This document shows positions 17,426 through 26,503 of a stretch of DNA of 50,637 nucleotides, one piece after another. How positions within the stretch are numbered: the stretch's first letter is position 1; each line of letters starts with the position of its first letter. The DNA lies in NCBI GenBank assembly GCA_003963435.1, contig RXJC01000351.1:1-50637 (forward strand). Reading direction: 5' to 3'. The stretch is from Bradyrhizobiaceae bacterium (GTDB taxonomy: Bacteria; Pseudomonadota; Alphaproteobacteria; Rhizobiales; Xanthobacteraceae). The notes below the pieces were generated by a model. The model was not told the origin of the DNA. It did no database searches and was given only the letters and a program-made list of their open reading frames with translations. The position numbers and the translations under genes were made by a program.

Positions 17426-18622
17426 TCATCGTCGAGCGGCCGCCTTCGCACGATAAAGGGCGACCGCGTCCTTCAGATCGCCCGTGCTGGAAAGCCGCGC
17501 GTTCAGCGCCCGGAGATCATGCTGATCACGTTCGCCCCGGCCCGACGCCATGCCCGGCCTTTGCACCGGCGGCATCGGTTTCGCGGCAATCGCATCCTTC
17601 GCCTTCATCATCAACCGGTATTTTCCGGCATCATACATCATACGCTGGAACGTCGCATTGCGCATTAAAGGCTCGCTGTCGAACAGGCGCTGCATTTCCT
17701 CCGGCTCGATGCCGCTGGCCTTGGCCGACGCCATGATCTCCTGCGCCACGGCCTGCCTGACGTCCCGAGCCTCCTCCTTCAGCATCGTTTCAAGCCGGGC
17801 ATCTTCGGCTTTCGCATAATTCTGAAAGTTGTGCCGCGCGGCATCGGCGGTCCGCCGCATCTCCTCATTCTGCCGGGCGCGCAATTGCTCGCTCCCAGCG
17901 ATGATCGCCTGGATGCGCTGCAGCTTCGCGGGATCCTGTTGCGCGATTTGCGCGAGGGCTTCCGGCAGCCGCTCCGGCGCCAGGCTGGCCAGCTCCGGAA
18001 ACTGGCTGATGAAGCTCACCTGGGCGACCTGCATGGCCGCATCGAGGCCATCGACATAGCTTCGCCGGGCGCGCTCGACCTCGCCGACCTTCTCCTCGAG
18101 CGCTAGCCGTACCTGCGGATGCCGCAGGAGCTGCTCGAAATCGGGATCGAGCGCGGCCCGGGGCTCGCCTTGATCCTCCGCCGCATCGACCGGGGCATCG
18201 ATGTCCTCATTGGGTTCATTGCTGCGCTGGGGCGGTTCGAAGCCGTAGAACTCAGGCGCATCGGGATCGCTGGCAGCGACCTCCGCACGCAGCGCGTCGA
18301 TCCGTGCGGCAAGCGCTTCCGAGGACTGGTTCTCGGCGATCGTCCTGTCGCCGGCCGTGGCGCTCGCGTAATCCCTTACGGCACGTGTGAGAGTTACAGC
18401 TTCGTTTGGGTCCGCCGACTTGCCTTCACCGTTGGTATATTGCCTGACGACGACTTTGGGCTGCTGATCTGACAATTGGTCGGCAGCCTCACGCAGCGAC
18501 GCGCTGTCGCTGTCGATCGACTGGCGCTCCTTCTCCCGGGCCGGATCGGGCATCTGCGTATAACCTGCGTTGACAAGATCGAAATCGGCTCCGGTCAACT
18601 CCGCGTGTGTCTGATCTACCAT
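17426..18622 (-). CDS. Phage internal virion or scaffold-like protein
   Basis: A 398-aa, Ala/Glu/Gln-rich, mostly helical protein with an acidic N-terminal third, a coiled-coil centre (ALEEKVGEVERARRSYVDGL onward) and a basic C-terminus. Composition and position beside other late genes suggest an internal core, scaffold or ejection protein. No enzyme motif seen. It is transcribed directly after the 18624-19487 gene with one base between them. Confidence 0.6.
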   Translation of the reverse strand: MVDQTHAELTGADFDLVNAGYTQMPDPAREKERQSIDSDSASLREAADQLSDQQPKVVVRQYTNGEGKSADPNEAVTLTRAVRDYASATAGDRTIAENQSSEALAARIDALRAEVAASDPDAPEFYGFEPPQRSNEPNEDIDAPVDAAEDQGEPRAALDPDFEQLLRHPQVRLALEEKVGEVERARRSYVDGLDAAMQVAQVSFISQFPELASLAPERLPEALAQIAQQDPAKLQRIQAIIAGSEQLRARQNEEMRRTADAARHNFQNYAKAEDARLETMLKEEARDVRQAVAQEIMASAKASGIEPEEMQRLFDSEPLMRNATFQRMMYDAGKYRLMMKAKDAIAAKPMPPVQRPGMASGRGERDQHDLRALNARLSSTGDLKDAVALYRAKAAARR

Positions 18623-18623
18623 A

Positions 18624-19487
18624 CTAGCCTTTCCAAATGCCCTTGAACGGGGTCAGTAGACTGTTGATGCCACCTGCGATCGTTGCAAACTGCTCGACGC
18701 CAGACTTCTGCTGCGTCCCCGTCGTCGTGCCATTGCTCTGCGTGCCGAGCTGCGCGATAGGCACGCCGATCTGCGCAAGCAAACCCAACGCCTGCACGGG
18801 AATGCCGCGGCGCTGTGCCTCTTCTGCGAGGGTGGCATTCGCGCCGTAATTCTGGGCATCGAGTGCCGCTTGCGCGGCGGTGACGCCCTGACCGCGATTG
18901 GCGAGATCGCTCTGCTGCAGCTGGGTCAGCGTATTGGCTGTGGTATTGCCGGCATTGTAGAGCGCGCCTGCGGCGGCAAGCTGGTTCGCCACATCCTGGT
19001 TGTACTGCGCGGCGATCACCGGCGCCTCGGCCGCCGCGACACCCCTGCCATAGGCCATCTGATTGGCGCCGCTGAAATCGCGGCCAGCGGCAGCGAACTG
19101 CGAGTTCACGTCATTGCCGACGTCCGACCGGATTTGGGCAAGCTGCGCTGCGAGAGCCGGATTGTTGCCGACCATGCTGCCATTCGCGTAAGGCGTCAGC
19201 ATATTGCGGTAGGACGCGAGATTGTCCTGCACGTTACCGGCCTGCGCTGTCGCGCCTCCGCCGTTCAGGAGCGACTGCGCGTAGCTGGCGATCTGGCCGG
19301 CATAGGGATTGCCTGCTCCAGCGTTGTTTTTCAGCGTGTCGAGCGCGGAGCTCTCTGCCGAGGTCAGGCCAGTGTTGTTGAGGCCCGTGCTGATCTGGCC
19401 CAACATCGTTTGCAGTGCCGGCTGCGCGGCAGCCCAGGGTGCGCTCTGCGATTGCACGGTTTGTGTCGAGGTGGATTGTCCGCCCAT
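18624..19487 (-). CDS. Phage structural protein, Ala/Asn/Gln-rich
   Basis: A 287-aa protein from ATG 19487 (AGGAG eight bases upstream). It starts MGGQSTSTQTVQSQSAPWAA, an S/T/Q-rich lead followed by a PW motif seen in phage virion proteins of unknown function. The body is low in charge and rich in Ala, Gln and Asn, suggesting extended helices. Probably internal virion or tail-associated. Confidence 0.6.
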   Translation of the reverse strand: MGGQSTSTQTVQSQSAPWAAAQPALQTMLGQISTGLNNTGLTSAESSALDTLKNNAGAGNPYAGQIASYAQSLLNGGGATAQAGNVQDNLASYRNMLTPYANGSMVGNNPALAAQLAQIRSDVGNDVNSQFAAAGRDFSGANQMAYGRGVAAAEAPVIAAQYNQDVANQLAAAGALYNAGNTTANTLTQLQQSDLANRGQGVTAAQAALDAQNYGANATLAEEAQRRGIPVQALGLLAQIGVPIAQLGTQSNGTTTGTQQKSGVEQFATIAGGINSLLTPFKGIWKG

Positions 19488-19576
19488 GGACGGTGCTCCT
19501 TCTGATCTTGAATCTGTCGTGTGGGATGCCCCGATCCGGGGCGACGCGACGCTGGCGATGCGGCCGCGCGGAGCTG

Positions 19577-20101
19577 TCAGTCGAACGGGAAGAAGATCGG
19601 CGGCTGGACGGCTCTGCCGTTTGAAGAAGTGCCTTTGGTCAGAGTCATCAGTTCTTCCGGCCGAAGCCGCAAGAGTGCATCCAGTTGCCTCGAATCGAAA
19701 GGCTGGGTTTGCATCAAGTCTCCATCCGGTTGAACGAACTGCCACGGGCGCCGGTCGACAAAATCCGGCAATGGCTCGTCAAGACCGGGAGCCGTCGAGC
19801 GCGGCTTCCGTCCCCGGCCCGCCTCGGCGCGGTATGGTCCGAGCAGCCAGTCGAGGAAGTTTGATCCGCTTGGTCCGCGCTCTCTTTCCGGACTCGGCCG
19901 CAGCGGAGCCGGCATTTGCGGCGGATCCCCGAACGGATCGGTGCCATCTTGAGGAGGCGACGGAGGCGGTGACCAGGGAGGCGATGCCGGCGGGACTATT
20001 CTCCAGTTGCGATTGCCCCACTCCGGCCGTCTCTGGGGGCGTGCACCTTCAATTCCGAAATCGGGGACGCGGACGTAGGGCTCTCGAAAGGATTTCGTCA
20101 T
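19577..20101 (-). CDS. Disordered Pro-rich cassette protein ending in PPIFFPFD
   Basis: A 174-aa protein dominated by Pro, Arg and Asp; about residues 35-75 are nearly all Pro-rich linker. A short amphipathic segment (NFLDWLLGPYR) is the only fold-like piece, and the C-terminus is AVQPPIFFPFD. It follows the exported ClpP-like protein at 20209-21099. An ATG at 20113 is also possible. Candidate cargo or trafficking protein; no activity visible. Confidence 0.55.
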   Translation of the reverse strand: MTKSFREPYVRVPDFGIEGARPQRRPEWGNRNWRIVPPASPPWSPPPSPPQDGTDPFGDPPQMPAPLRPSPERERGPSGSNFLDWLLGPYRAEAGRGRKPRSTAPGLDEPLPDFVDRRPWQFVQPDGDLMQTQPFDSRQLDALLRLRPEELMTLTKGTSSNGRAVQPPIFFPFD

Positions 20102-20208
20102 CGGTTCTCTCATGAATTGTAATGAAAAATCGAGTCTCTCGATCGGCAGTCTCGTCAACAGCATCTTCGAGAACGCTCGAGGCCGGCAGCATCTCAACGG
20201 ACGACGGT

Positions 20209-21099
20209 TCAGGGGTCGTAGAGCACGCGGCGGCTCAGGCCCAATCGTTTCGTAGTCTTGTCGACCTCTTCCTGGCTGTCCGGATAAAGCTGGTAGATGA
20301 TCCTGGTCTTGACCGCGCCGGCGTCGTGGCGCGGATTCCAGGTCCACAGCACCACAGGATATTCGCCGGTCGCACGGAAGGAATTCATCAATGCCCGTCT
20401 GATGAACCTGCTCTCTGGCGGATCGGTGAACGCTGCCCCCGCAATTCTGCCGCGATAAAATTCCGACCATGAGCAGTCGGCCGGCCTTTCGGCGGCGTAG
20501 GCTGGAGAACATTGCACCGAGGTGAGAAAGGGTCCCATCTCGTCGATGCCATCGAGGAATCCAAAACATTGATGATCGGGATATCGACGCATCACGCCCC
20601 AGACGACGAGTGCGCCCTCGAGAACATAGGTCTCCGACGAGGCGAGCACGAGGAAGCTCGCGCAAGCGTAGAGGCAGACATCCCGGACGACGACAATCGC
20701 GTCGCGATCCCGCACCATATTCGCAAGTTCGATGGCGCGTGCGCGGTCGCCGCCGGAGCTGCGAACGACGGCGAAGCCACGATTGGCAAGATCCGTCGCA
20801 ACGGTCAGGTTCTGCTCCGACGCGATCACCCCGTCCAGGCAGAGCACGCGCTTGTCCGGAGAGAGCGCCATCGGGCGCGCGACATCGCCACCACAGTAGT
20901 CAGCAGCACGGGCGTAAGGTGCAAAATCCGTCTCATGCGAGGCTGATCCGCCTCCCCCGCCAATGAGGAGCACGAGGCAAAGGAGCGCAAATCCAGGTCT
21001 CGTCAGCCAACGACGACTGGCCTGATTGGCTTGTCTCTCGCCCTGGCCCGCGAATGACGACGCGCCTCGTTCAAGCCGACCGGGTCCGATCTCCGACAT
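20209..21099 (-). CDS. Membrane-anchored or exported ClpP-fold-like protein (copy 1), SOS promoter
   Basis: A 296-aa protein with a hydrophobic segment at about residues 34-48 that acts as anchor or late signal. The exported part looks like the periplasmic ClpP/crotonase-like family (COG3904-like): VVRSSGGDRARAIELANMVR is the oxyanion-type GGD loop, followed by CLYACASFLVLAS. The family nucleophile position (C-x-S-x-C) is Tyr here, and the following His is Trp (ALVVWG), so it is probably not a protease. It is homologous to 32964-33806. A LexA-box promoter lies about 40 bases upstream. Confidence 0.6.
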   Translation of the reverse strand: MSEIGPGRLERGASSFAGQGERQANQASRRWLTRPGFALLCLVLLIGGGGGSASHETDFAPYARAADYCGGDVARPMALSPDKRVLCLDGVIASEQNLTVATDLANRGFAVVRSSGGDRARAIELANMVRDRDAIVVVRDVCLYACASFLVLASSETYVLEGALVVWGVMRRYPDHQCFGFLDGIDEMGPFLTSVQCSPAYAAERPADCSWSEFYRGRIAGAAFTDPPESRFIRRALMNSFRATGEYPVVLWTWNPRHDAGAVKTRIIYQLYPDSQEEVDKTTKRLGLSRRVLYDP

Positions 21100-21135
21100 C
21101 TTCGATCTCTACAAATACGACGATCGAGAACCGAA

Positions 21136-21164
21136 CCTATAGAACAAATCAGGAACATGCGCAA
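21136..21164 (-). promoter_or_regulatory. LexA box inside a promoter, before the ClpP-like gene
   Basis: GAAC-AAATCAG-GAAC at 21142-21156 is a perfect alphaproteobacterial LexA operator (two direct GAAC half-sites, N7). On the minus strand -35 TTGCGC (21159-21164) and -10 TATAGG (21136-21141) are 17 bases apart, so the operator fills the spacer. LexA bound here should block the promoter until DNA damage. Confidence 0.8.
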
Positions 21165-21263
21165 CCCCCGGCTGCATCGCATGACAACATTCTTTTCGGC
21201 GGGTCGGCACGCCGCGCGAAAGTGTGACGAGAGCGCCCCTACGGTCGGTCTCGCCATCATCGG

Positions 21264-21719
21264 CTACGGCAATCGCTTGTCGATGATCGCATAAGTCTGC
21301 CGGTATCCGTCCAGCACGCGCGCCCAACCTTTGCGTCCGAAGATGCGCACGCAGCAACATCCTTCCGCCTGCGCATAGGTTTCGATGCCGCGGATCAGCG
21401 GCAACCAGCGCGACATGCCCGCGCCCGCGCACGCCGTGATGACGCAGACCTTGCCGGCGTCCGTTTGCTGAAGGCTCGTGGCAGCAGCCGCCTCGATCAT
21501 TGCACCATTCCAGGCGACCCACAGCAACGAGGCGCCGACGAGGATGTCGTGCTCGATCGTGGCGAAGGACGACAAGCCGGTCGTGACAATCGCCCGCTCA
21601 ATGAGTGGAGCGACAAGCGGCCAGACCTCGCGCACGTGGTCCGGATCGACGCAGACGAGTCGCGCGCCGTGATGTCCATCCGGCCACAAGCCGGGTGCCT
21701 GCGGCACACCATTTCTCAT
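21264..21719 (-). CDS. Conserved phage GNAT-like protein
   Basis: A 151-aa protein from ATG 21719. The sequence DPDHVREVWPLVAPLIERAI, then GKVCVITACAGAGMSRWLPL and AQAEGCCCVRIFGRKGWARV, belongs to a short protein common in rhizobial prophage tail regions that resembles a GNAT acetyltransferase fold without a clear acetyl-CoA loop. It is probably part of the original phage late block rather than a cassette. Function unknown. Confidence 0.65.
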   Translation of the reverse strand: MRNGVPQAPGLWPDGHHGARLVCVDPDHVREVWPLVAPLIERAIVTTGLSSFATIEHDILVGASLLWVAWNGAMIEAAAATSLQQTDAGKVCVITACAGAGMSRWLPLIRGIETYAQAEGCCCVRIFGRKGWARVLDGYRQTYAIIDKRLP

Positions 21720-21847
21720 GTGAACAATTCCGAATGAAGACGGTGAATGACACGCCGGCTCCCGACGACGGCGCGAAACCTCGCCCGCCGTCAGCGACGT
21801 CACGGCTTCAATGGGCACGCGGACCTACGCTGGCCGGCGAGCGGTCC

Positions 21848-21937
21848 TCAGTCATGCGGGTCGTCAGGCTCGTCACGAGAAATTGCCGATAGTGGCGCGA
21901 TGCGCTGCCCGACCGCGATTTCGATCGAGTTGCTCAT
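21848..21937 (-). CDS. Possible 29-aa miniprotein in a 540-bp gap
   Basis: Between 21720 and 22260 I find no long gene. The only reasonable candidate is MSNSIEIAVGQRIAPLSAIS plus nine acidic residues, with GGAAGG five bases before ATG 21937. It may be the remnant of a longer phage gene. The rest of the gap holds nothing I can name. Confidence 0.3.
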   Translation of the reverse strand: MSNSIEIAVGQRIAPLSAISRDEPDDPHD

Positions 21938-22260
21938 CCGTACCTTCCCAGCACATGATGCGATAAACGACTTGCGGCGAAAGGTCTGCAACAGCGTAAT
22001 CGCCCCTCCAGATCAGCCCCATTCTGCGCTACGCGCAACCAGATCTCGCCTCAGCTCTTCGCAAGAAAGGAGCGATGAGCGCCGGCATCCTGCGCTGAAG
22101 CTCGATCTTCGTGCTCCGCGGCCTCTTCGACAGCTTCTAGCGGCGAGACGCGATGTCCGAACACTGAGCGCTCATCAATATGTCACTTCATTAGAACAAC
22201 GCATGCAACTCAAATAAGGAAAGCTTCAACAGACAGCCACCGTCGTCAGTATTCCAGATG

Positions 22261-22866
22261 CTACAGCGCCTCCTCGGGAGGTTCGAATTTGGGAGGCATG
22301 TCACCGGCTTCATCTGTGGCACGCTTAGGACGAAACTCATTGTAACGATCGAGGACGTCCTTGCGGATTAGTCCCGGCGGCGCACGATCCACAAAATCAC
22401 GCTCGCGGCCGACATCTAGGGCACTCTTATTCAATCGAAGCGCCATGATTTCTTCGAGAACATCAGATAACTCGTCGCCGCGGCCCAGTTTCAACAGGAT
22501 GCGAGCCTTATAACCGCGAGCCTCCCGCTGCGAGCGGCCCTGACGATCTGCCCGCTCAATAGCGACATCGATCCACTTCAGCGCTCTCGGGAAGTCCCGC
22601 AACCCATAAAGGTAGGCCTCTGCTTTATGCATCGGAAGTTCAATATCGTCGGGAAATTCCTTCATCATCTTGTCAAGTAACTGCAACACTTCTTCCTCAC
22701 GCCTCGCAATAACCAGGAAAGTCTGGAGCACCCTCGCCAACTCGTAACGATCTTCCCCTGTTGCAGCTTGAAAGCGCGCGTCAATGCATGCAACGATGTC
22801 GTCCGCGGACCTGCCCTGATCCAATTGATCCATCCAACCTTTCATCAGATCACGAACAGCAGACAT
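22261..22866 (-). CDS. TPR-like cytosolic protein, putative immunity partner, SOS-type promoter
   Basis: A 201-aa all-helical protein from ATG 22866 (GAGGG upstream). Repeats resembling tetratricopeptide units occur at about residues 68-160 (LPMHKAEAYLYGLRDFPRAL, then ARGYKARILLKLGRGDELSD). No signal peptide. It directly follows the Cys-rich effector-like gene 23012-24304, and its promoter carries a near-perfect LexA box. TPR-type proteins serve as immunity proteins in several toxin systems; that role is inferred here. Confidence 0.6.
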   Translation of the reverse strand: MSAVRDLMKGWMDQLDQGRSADDIVACIDARFQAATGEDRYELARVLQTFLVIARREEEVLQLLDKMMKEFPDDIELPMHKAEAYLYGLRDFPRALKWIDVAIERADRQGRSQREARGYKARILLKLGRGDELSDVLEEIMALRLNKSALDVGRERDFVDRAPPGLIRKDVLDRYNEFRPKRATDEAGDMPPKFEPPEEAL

Positions 22867-22928
22867 AGACAGCCCTCGATCGTTGCCGACCAACAGACGT
22901 ATTCGGATCCTCGTCGGCAAACCAATTC

Positions 22929-22957
22929 ATGCTAGAATAGGTCAGGAACTACAACAA
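22929..22957 (-). promoter_or_regulatory. Imperfect LexA box inside a promoter, before the TPR-like gene
   Basis: GAAT-AGGTCAG-GAAC at 22935-22949 has one changed base in the first half-site. The promoter reads TTGTTG (22952-22957), 17 bases, TAGCAT (22929-22934), the same geometry as the perfect sites elsewhere in this block, which supports it as a real, perhaps weaker, operator. Confidence 0.6.
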
Positions 22958-23011
22958 TAGCAAACCCACGATACCTTGGCTGTCACAGACAGAACTGGTG
23001 ATGACGCGATG

Positions 23012-24304
23012 TCATCTCTTCTTCCTCCTCGCTTTGAGCTTTCTCTCCTGCGATTTATTCCAACGCTGAAGCCCTTCGAGATCCTGATGCGCAACATCCT
23101 CCCACTCGAACCTCGGCGGCTCTACCTGCCCTCGAAAACAAGCCTTAAGGCGCTGCGCTGCTCGAGCCTCGCACTGCCTGCGGTATTCATCCTCGAACCT
23201 TCCGAATTGCGGACAATGATCACGGATCTCGTCCTGCCATTGCTGATTGCATTCCCTGTCTCGATCCGCTCTGCCGCGACCCGATCCTAGACCACCGCCT
23301 TTGCCGCCCAAGCCGCCGCCGTCTGTGTTAATCTCGGGTTCTCGAGCGGGCGGCTCCTGGTCTGGCACGATCGAGGGGGATGGAATGCCGAGGGAGGGCT
23401 TGCGATCATCCTCTGTCCCGGATCGGGAGGCATCGCGCGAATTTTGATCGACACGCCTCAACTCCCTATGGTTTGAATCCAGCCCCAGTAATCCAACGAT
23501 CGGCGGACGCACACTGCCGCCCGCGTTTGGCTCAGGCTGAAGGGGCGATCTGGACGATGGTCTACCGAAAATCTCCCCACCTGCGCGAGGAGTTCTGAGA
23601 AGCCTCTCGGGACCTGGGAACGTGGGCATGAAAGCAGACCGTCCGACTGCACCAGCCGGCAGAGGCCCACCTGCTCCTGCCGGCTGCGCAACCGGAGGTG
23701 CAAGCGCTTGCATCCACCAGGGAAGCTCGGTCGGAGGTAGAACCAGATCTCCAAAGATTCCGCCGGTCGGGACCTTAAGACCTGCCTGCGTTGCCGGCAG
23801 CTCGCTGTAAGCATATCGGTGCGATTGAGAGCGCGGCCCGAATTGAGGCATCCCATGCGAACCATTGCCGAGAACGCCGGCTTGGGCCTTCAACCCTCCT
23901 TCCACACCCTGGCCCGAGCCAGTGTTGGGCCTGACCGTAGGCCCTCTCACTGCTCTTGGAGCGGTCGGGCTGAGCGCGCTAGCTACTTCGAATGCTGCAC
24001 GCGGGAGATACTCGCGAGCTCGATTGTACTTATCGGCTTCTTCCTCCGTGCCGGGAGCTGGACCCGTGACGACGCGCGAAGCATCGACCAGCCCACGGAT
24101 AGTTTCGGGCGCGCTCAACAAGGTCTTAATCTGGGCGATTAGCCCGAACGGTGTTGGATGGTCCCAGACCTCTTGAAATCGCTCCGAGAATGTGCGGCTG
24201 GGCCGTTCCGATTGATCGACATAAGACATAAAACTTTCCCTTGAATAACCAATTGAAATTGCGGCCTTTGCCGACGATCCATTGCTGTCGTTCGGATTTG
24301 CCAT
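23012..24304 (-). CDS. Large modular effector-like protein with Cys-rich C-terminal domain
   Basis: A 430-aa protein. Residues about 45-120 (DHPTPFGLIAQIKTLLSAPE onward) form a helical module seen before toxin domains in rhizobial prophage proteins. A long Pro/Gly-rich linker follows (about 120-345). The C-terminal domain has Cys at 352, 364, 378 and 389 in a C-x4-E pattern and ends in a strongly basic tail (KLKARRKKR). This is the architecture of polymorphic toxins: trafficking part, linker, small toxic end. A TPR-like partner gene follows. Activity unknown. Confidence 0.6.
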   Translation of the reverse strand: MANPNDSNGSSAKAAISIGYSRESFMSYVDQSERPSRTFSERFQEVWDHPTPFGLIAQIKTLLSAPETIRGLVDASRVVTGPAPGTEEEADKYNRAREYLPRAAFEVASALSPTAPRAVRGPTVRPNTGSGQGVEGGLKAQAGVLGNGSHGMPQFGPRSQSHRYAYSELPATQAGLKVPTGGIFGDLVLPPTELPWWMQALAPPVAQPAGAGGPLPAGAVGRSAFMPTFPGPERLLRTPRAGGEIFGRPSSRSPLQPEPNAGGSVRPPIVGLLGLDSNHRELRRVDQNSRDASRSGTEDDRKPSLGIPSPSIVPDQEPPAREPEINTDGGGLGGKGGGLGSGRGRADRDRECNQQWQDEIRDHCPQFGRFEDEYRRQCEARAAQRLKACFRGQVEPPRFEWEDVAHQDLEGLQRWNKSQERKLKARRKKR

Positions 24305-24402
24305 TCAACGTGGCAAACAGGTGCTTAGGAGCCTCACCGCGCGCGACTATTGAAAGAAACGTTTGGTAACGTACGAAAAGCGCGAATGCCTTAGCCCCCC
24401 CC

Positions 24403-24717
24403 TCACCCCACCACCGCCCACAAAAACACCCGCCCCATCGTCGCCGAGTTCGCATGCGCGATCGTGAACGCACCGTTCGTCACCGCGCTCACATACATCG
24501 CGCCGTTCCCGACCTCCGCCGCCGCGTTCGCGGACGCCGGCACCAGGATCGGCACCGATCCCGCGGCGCAATTTGCCGTCGTCACCGTCGTGCTCGATGC
24601 GCCCGTCGCCAGCGTCACGCTGCCGACGGCGTTGGAGCGTCCGGCTGCGAGCTGCTGGATCGCGAGCACGATCTTCTTCAGATCGGTCTCGGTGATCCCT
24701 GGGACATAAGCCGTCAT
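24403..24717 (-). CDS. Small phage structural protein
   Basis: A 104-aa protein beginning MTAYVPGITETDLKKIVLAI and continuing as Ala/Thr/Val-rich beta structure ending FLWAVVG. This is a typical short tail or decoration protein in this phage group. It overlaps the upstream nozzle-like gene by four bases. The 98 bases from 24305 to 24402 hold no gene. Confidence 0.7.
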   Translation of the reverse strand: MTAYVPGITETDLKKIVLAIQQLAAGRSNAVGSVTLATGASSTTVTTANCAAGSVPILVPASANAAAEVGNGAMYVSAVTNGAFTIAHANSATMGRVFLWAVVG

Positions 24718-26186
24718 AGCGTGCCGTTGGGTGTGAGATCCGGGACGATGCCGGCGCAGAACGACCAATTCGTTGCGGCCGGGATGCGCACCTTGAAGCG
24801 CGAATAGCGGGTATCGCGCCGGATGTCGCAGCGGCCGGTCCGGGCGTTGACCAGCACTTCCGCACCCGGCGTTGCAACTGCCGCCGGCGTGTCGCGCCAG
24901 GACGCCGAGCCGAACAACGTCGTTGCATCTGTGATCGGGCGAAAGCCGCGGATGGTGAGGCGGTTCTCGTCCGTGCCCTGCTCCGCGCTCTCCAGCGTCG
25001 CCTCGAGACTGGGGCCACGAAAGAAGCCGAGCACGTGGGCGGTCGAAAACTGCGCGATCTCCGGCTGCACTGCGGTTGCGTAGGCATCGAGGCTGAGCGT
25101 CAGCGCATCGAGTGACGAGGAGATGCTGTCGAGATTCTCGAGCGTCAATCCTGTCTGCGAGATACCGAGCAGATACTCGCCGGCCACCGCCACCGGAAAG
25201 AAACGGTCGAGCAGAAAATCGTAGCCGAGCAGCTTGTCGTAAGCGCCGACGGTGCCAGACACCGATTTGTAGGCCCAGTAGACCCGTGTCGAGCGCGGAT
25301 CGGCCGCCCCCATGAAGAGTTGCAAATTGCCCTTGTCGAGATCGGCGAGGAAGCTGCGGTCGACCTTCTCGCGTCCGATCTGCTGCGGCACGCCACCTGG
25401 CTCGATCTTGTGAAAGCCCTGGCCGGCGTAGAAGAAGATACGCTCGCCGGCGCGGATGATCGAGTACGGCGCGTAGAGGCCCTTGTCCTGCGTGATGCGA
25501 TCGATCTGGAAGATGATCGGCGAGCCCGGGACATAGGACATGCGCCGGATCGCCTGGTCCTGGAACACGATGCCGGATTCGCCGCCGGCCACACCCCGAA
25601 CGATGCCGCCGTCCGGGAAGTCCTGGAAGTCCGACGACTTGACGCCGCTGGTCCAGCTGTCCGCCGCATTGAAATTGTTCAGGCCGGACCACTGGATCCG
25701 GTACGGCGTCGACAGCAGCCCCGACAGCACCAGGAAGCGTCCGACCACGCTGATATAGGCGGCCTGCGGCGGCGCGCCCGATGCGTCGGCGAACGTCGTC
25801 GATGAGGAGAGATCGAAGACCTGCAGCACCGCGTTGGCCTGCGTCGCAAAGACGAAGTTGCCCGTCTGCGCGAACTGCCATTGCGCGGTCGCCGACAGCG
25901 CCGAATACGAGGCGCCTCCCTTGGAGACATCGACCCAAGTGAAGTCGATATTGTTGAGCCGGTAGAGCCTGGTGCTCGTGCCGGCAAAGGTGATGACGGT
26001 GCCGTCGGACTTCAGCGCATAGAACGCGCCGCGGCAAGGCGCCGGCAGCGCCGACGTGTAGGCGGAGAAGGACGGAAACGGGCCGTAGCCGTCACCGCGC
26101 GGAATGACGTTGAGGATGTTGCGCGAGGCCTGGCCTTCATAGTCGCTGACGTCGGGGCGGTATTCGCCGTAGGCAAGCAGTGGCAT
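24714..26186 (-). CDS. Phage tail nozzle/stabilisation-like beta-propeller protein
   Basis: A 490-aa beta-rich protein. The start MPLLAYGEYRPDVSDYEGQA and repeats of the type GRFLVLSG, SPYRIQWSGLNNF and AGQGFHKIEPGG resemble the phage stabilisation/tail nozzle proteins of short-tailed phages, which fold as propellers and close the head-tail channel. A decayed copy of its first about 50 bases lies at 27712-27763, on the far side of the inserted cassette. The 26187-26503 gap downstream of the inserted gene holds no gene. Confidence 0.75.
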   Translation of the reverse strand: MPLLAYGEYRPDVSDYEGQASRNILNVIPRGDGYGPFPSFSAYTSALPAPCRGAFYALKSDGTVITFAGTSTRLYRLNNIDFTWVDVSKGGASYSALSATAQWQFAQTGNFVFATQANAVLQVFDLSSSTTFADASGAPPQAAYISVVGRFLVLSGLLSTPYRIQWSGLNNFNAADSWTSGVKSSDFQDFPDGGIVRGVAGGESGIVFQDQAIRRMSYVPGSPIIFQIDRITQDKGLYAPYSIIRAGERIFFYAGQGFHKIEPGGVPQQIGREKVDRSFLADLDKGNLQLFMGAADPRSTRVYWAYKSVSGTVGAYDKLLGYDFLLDRFFPVAVAGEYLLGISQTGLTLENLDSISSSLDALTLSLDAYATAVQPEIAQFSTAHVLGFFRGPSLEATLESAEQGTDENRLTIRGFRPITDATTLFGSASWRDTPAAVATPGAEVLVNARTGRCDIRRDTRYSRFKVRIPAATNWSFCAGIVPDLTPNGTL

Positions 26187-26503
26187 CTTCTGATCCTATT
26201 TCGAAAGTGTACGCGCCAAAGGCGCGCGTGCCGCCGCTGTTCGGCGGTTCCAGGAGCCACGGCTCGCAACACGGCTCGCCATTTCCTCAACGTGAACTCG
26301 GATCAGCCGCCATCGACTTGCCGGACCTGCGGCAAGGATTTTCGGCTTGGAGATGTGATCTTTGAGATCGCAACAGGCACGCTGAACGACGGAGCCTTCG
26401 TAGCTTCCGATCATTCGCTGCTCGCTTCCGCACGTGAGCAAAGGAATGCCCGCTCGCGCTGCGCGCGCAAACGGGACATGCGGGCCAACAATTTGATGTC
26501 CGC

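Noticed and set aside
22194..22209. GAAC-N7-GCAA, resembling half a LexA box
   Set aside because: Second half-site is changed at two positions and no gene begins downstream on the minus strand at the expected distance.
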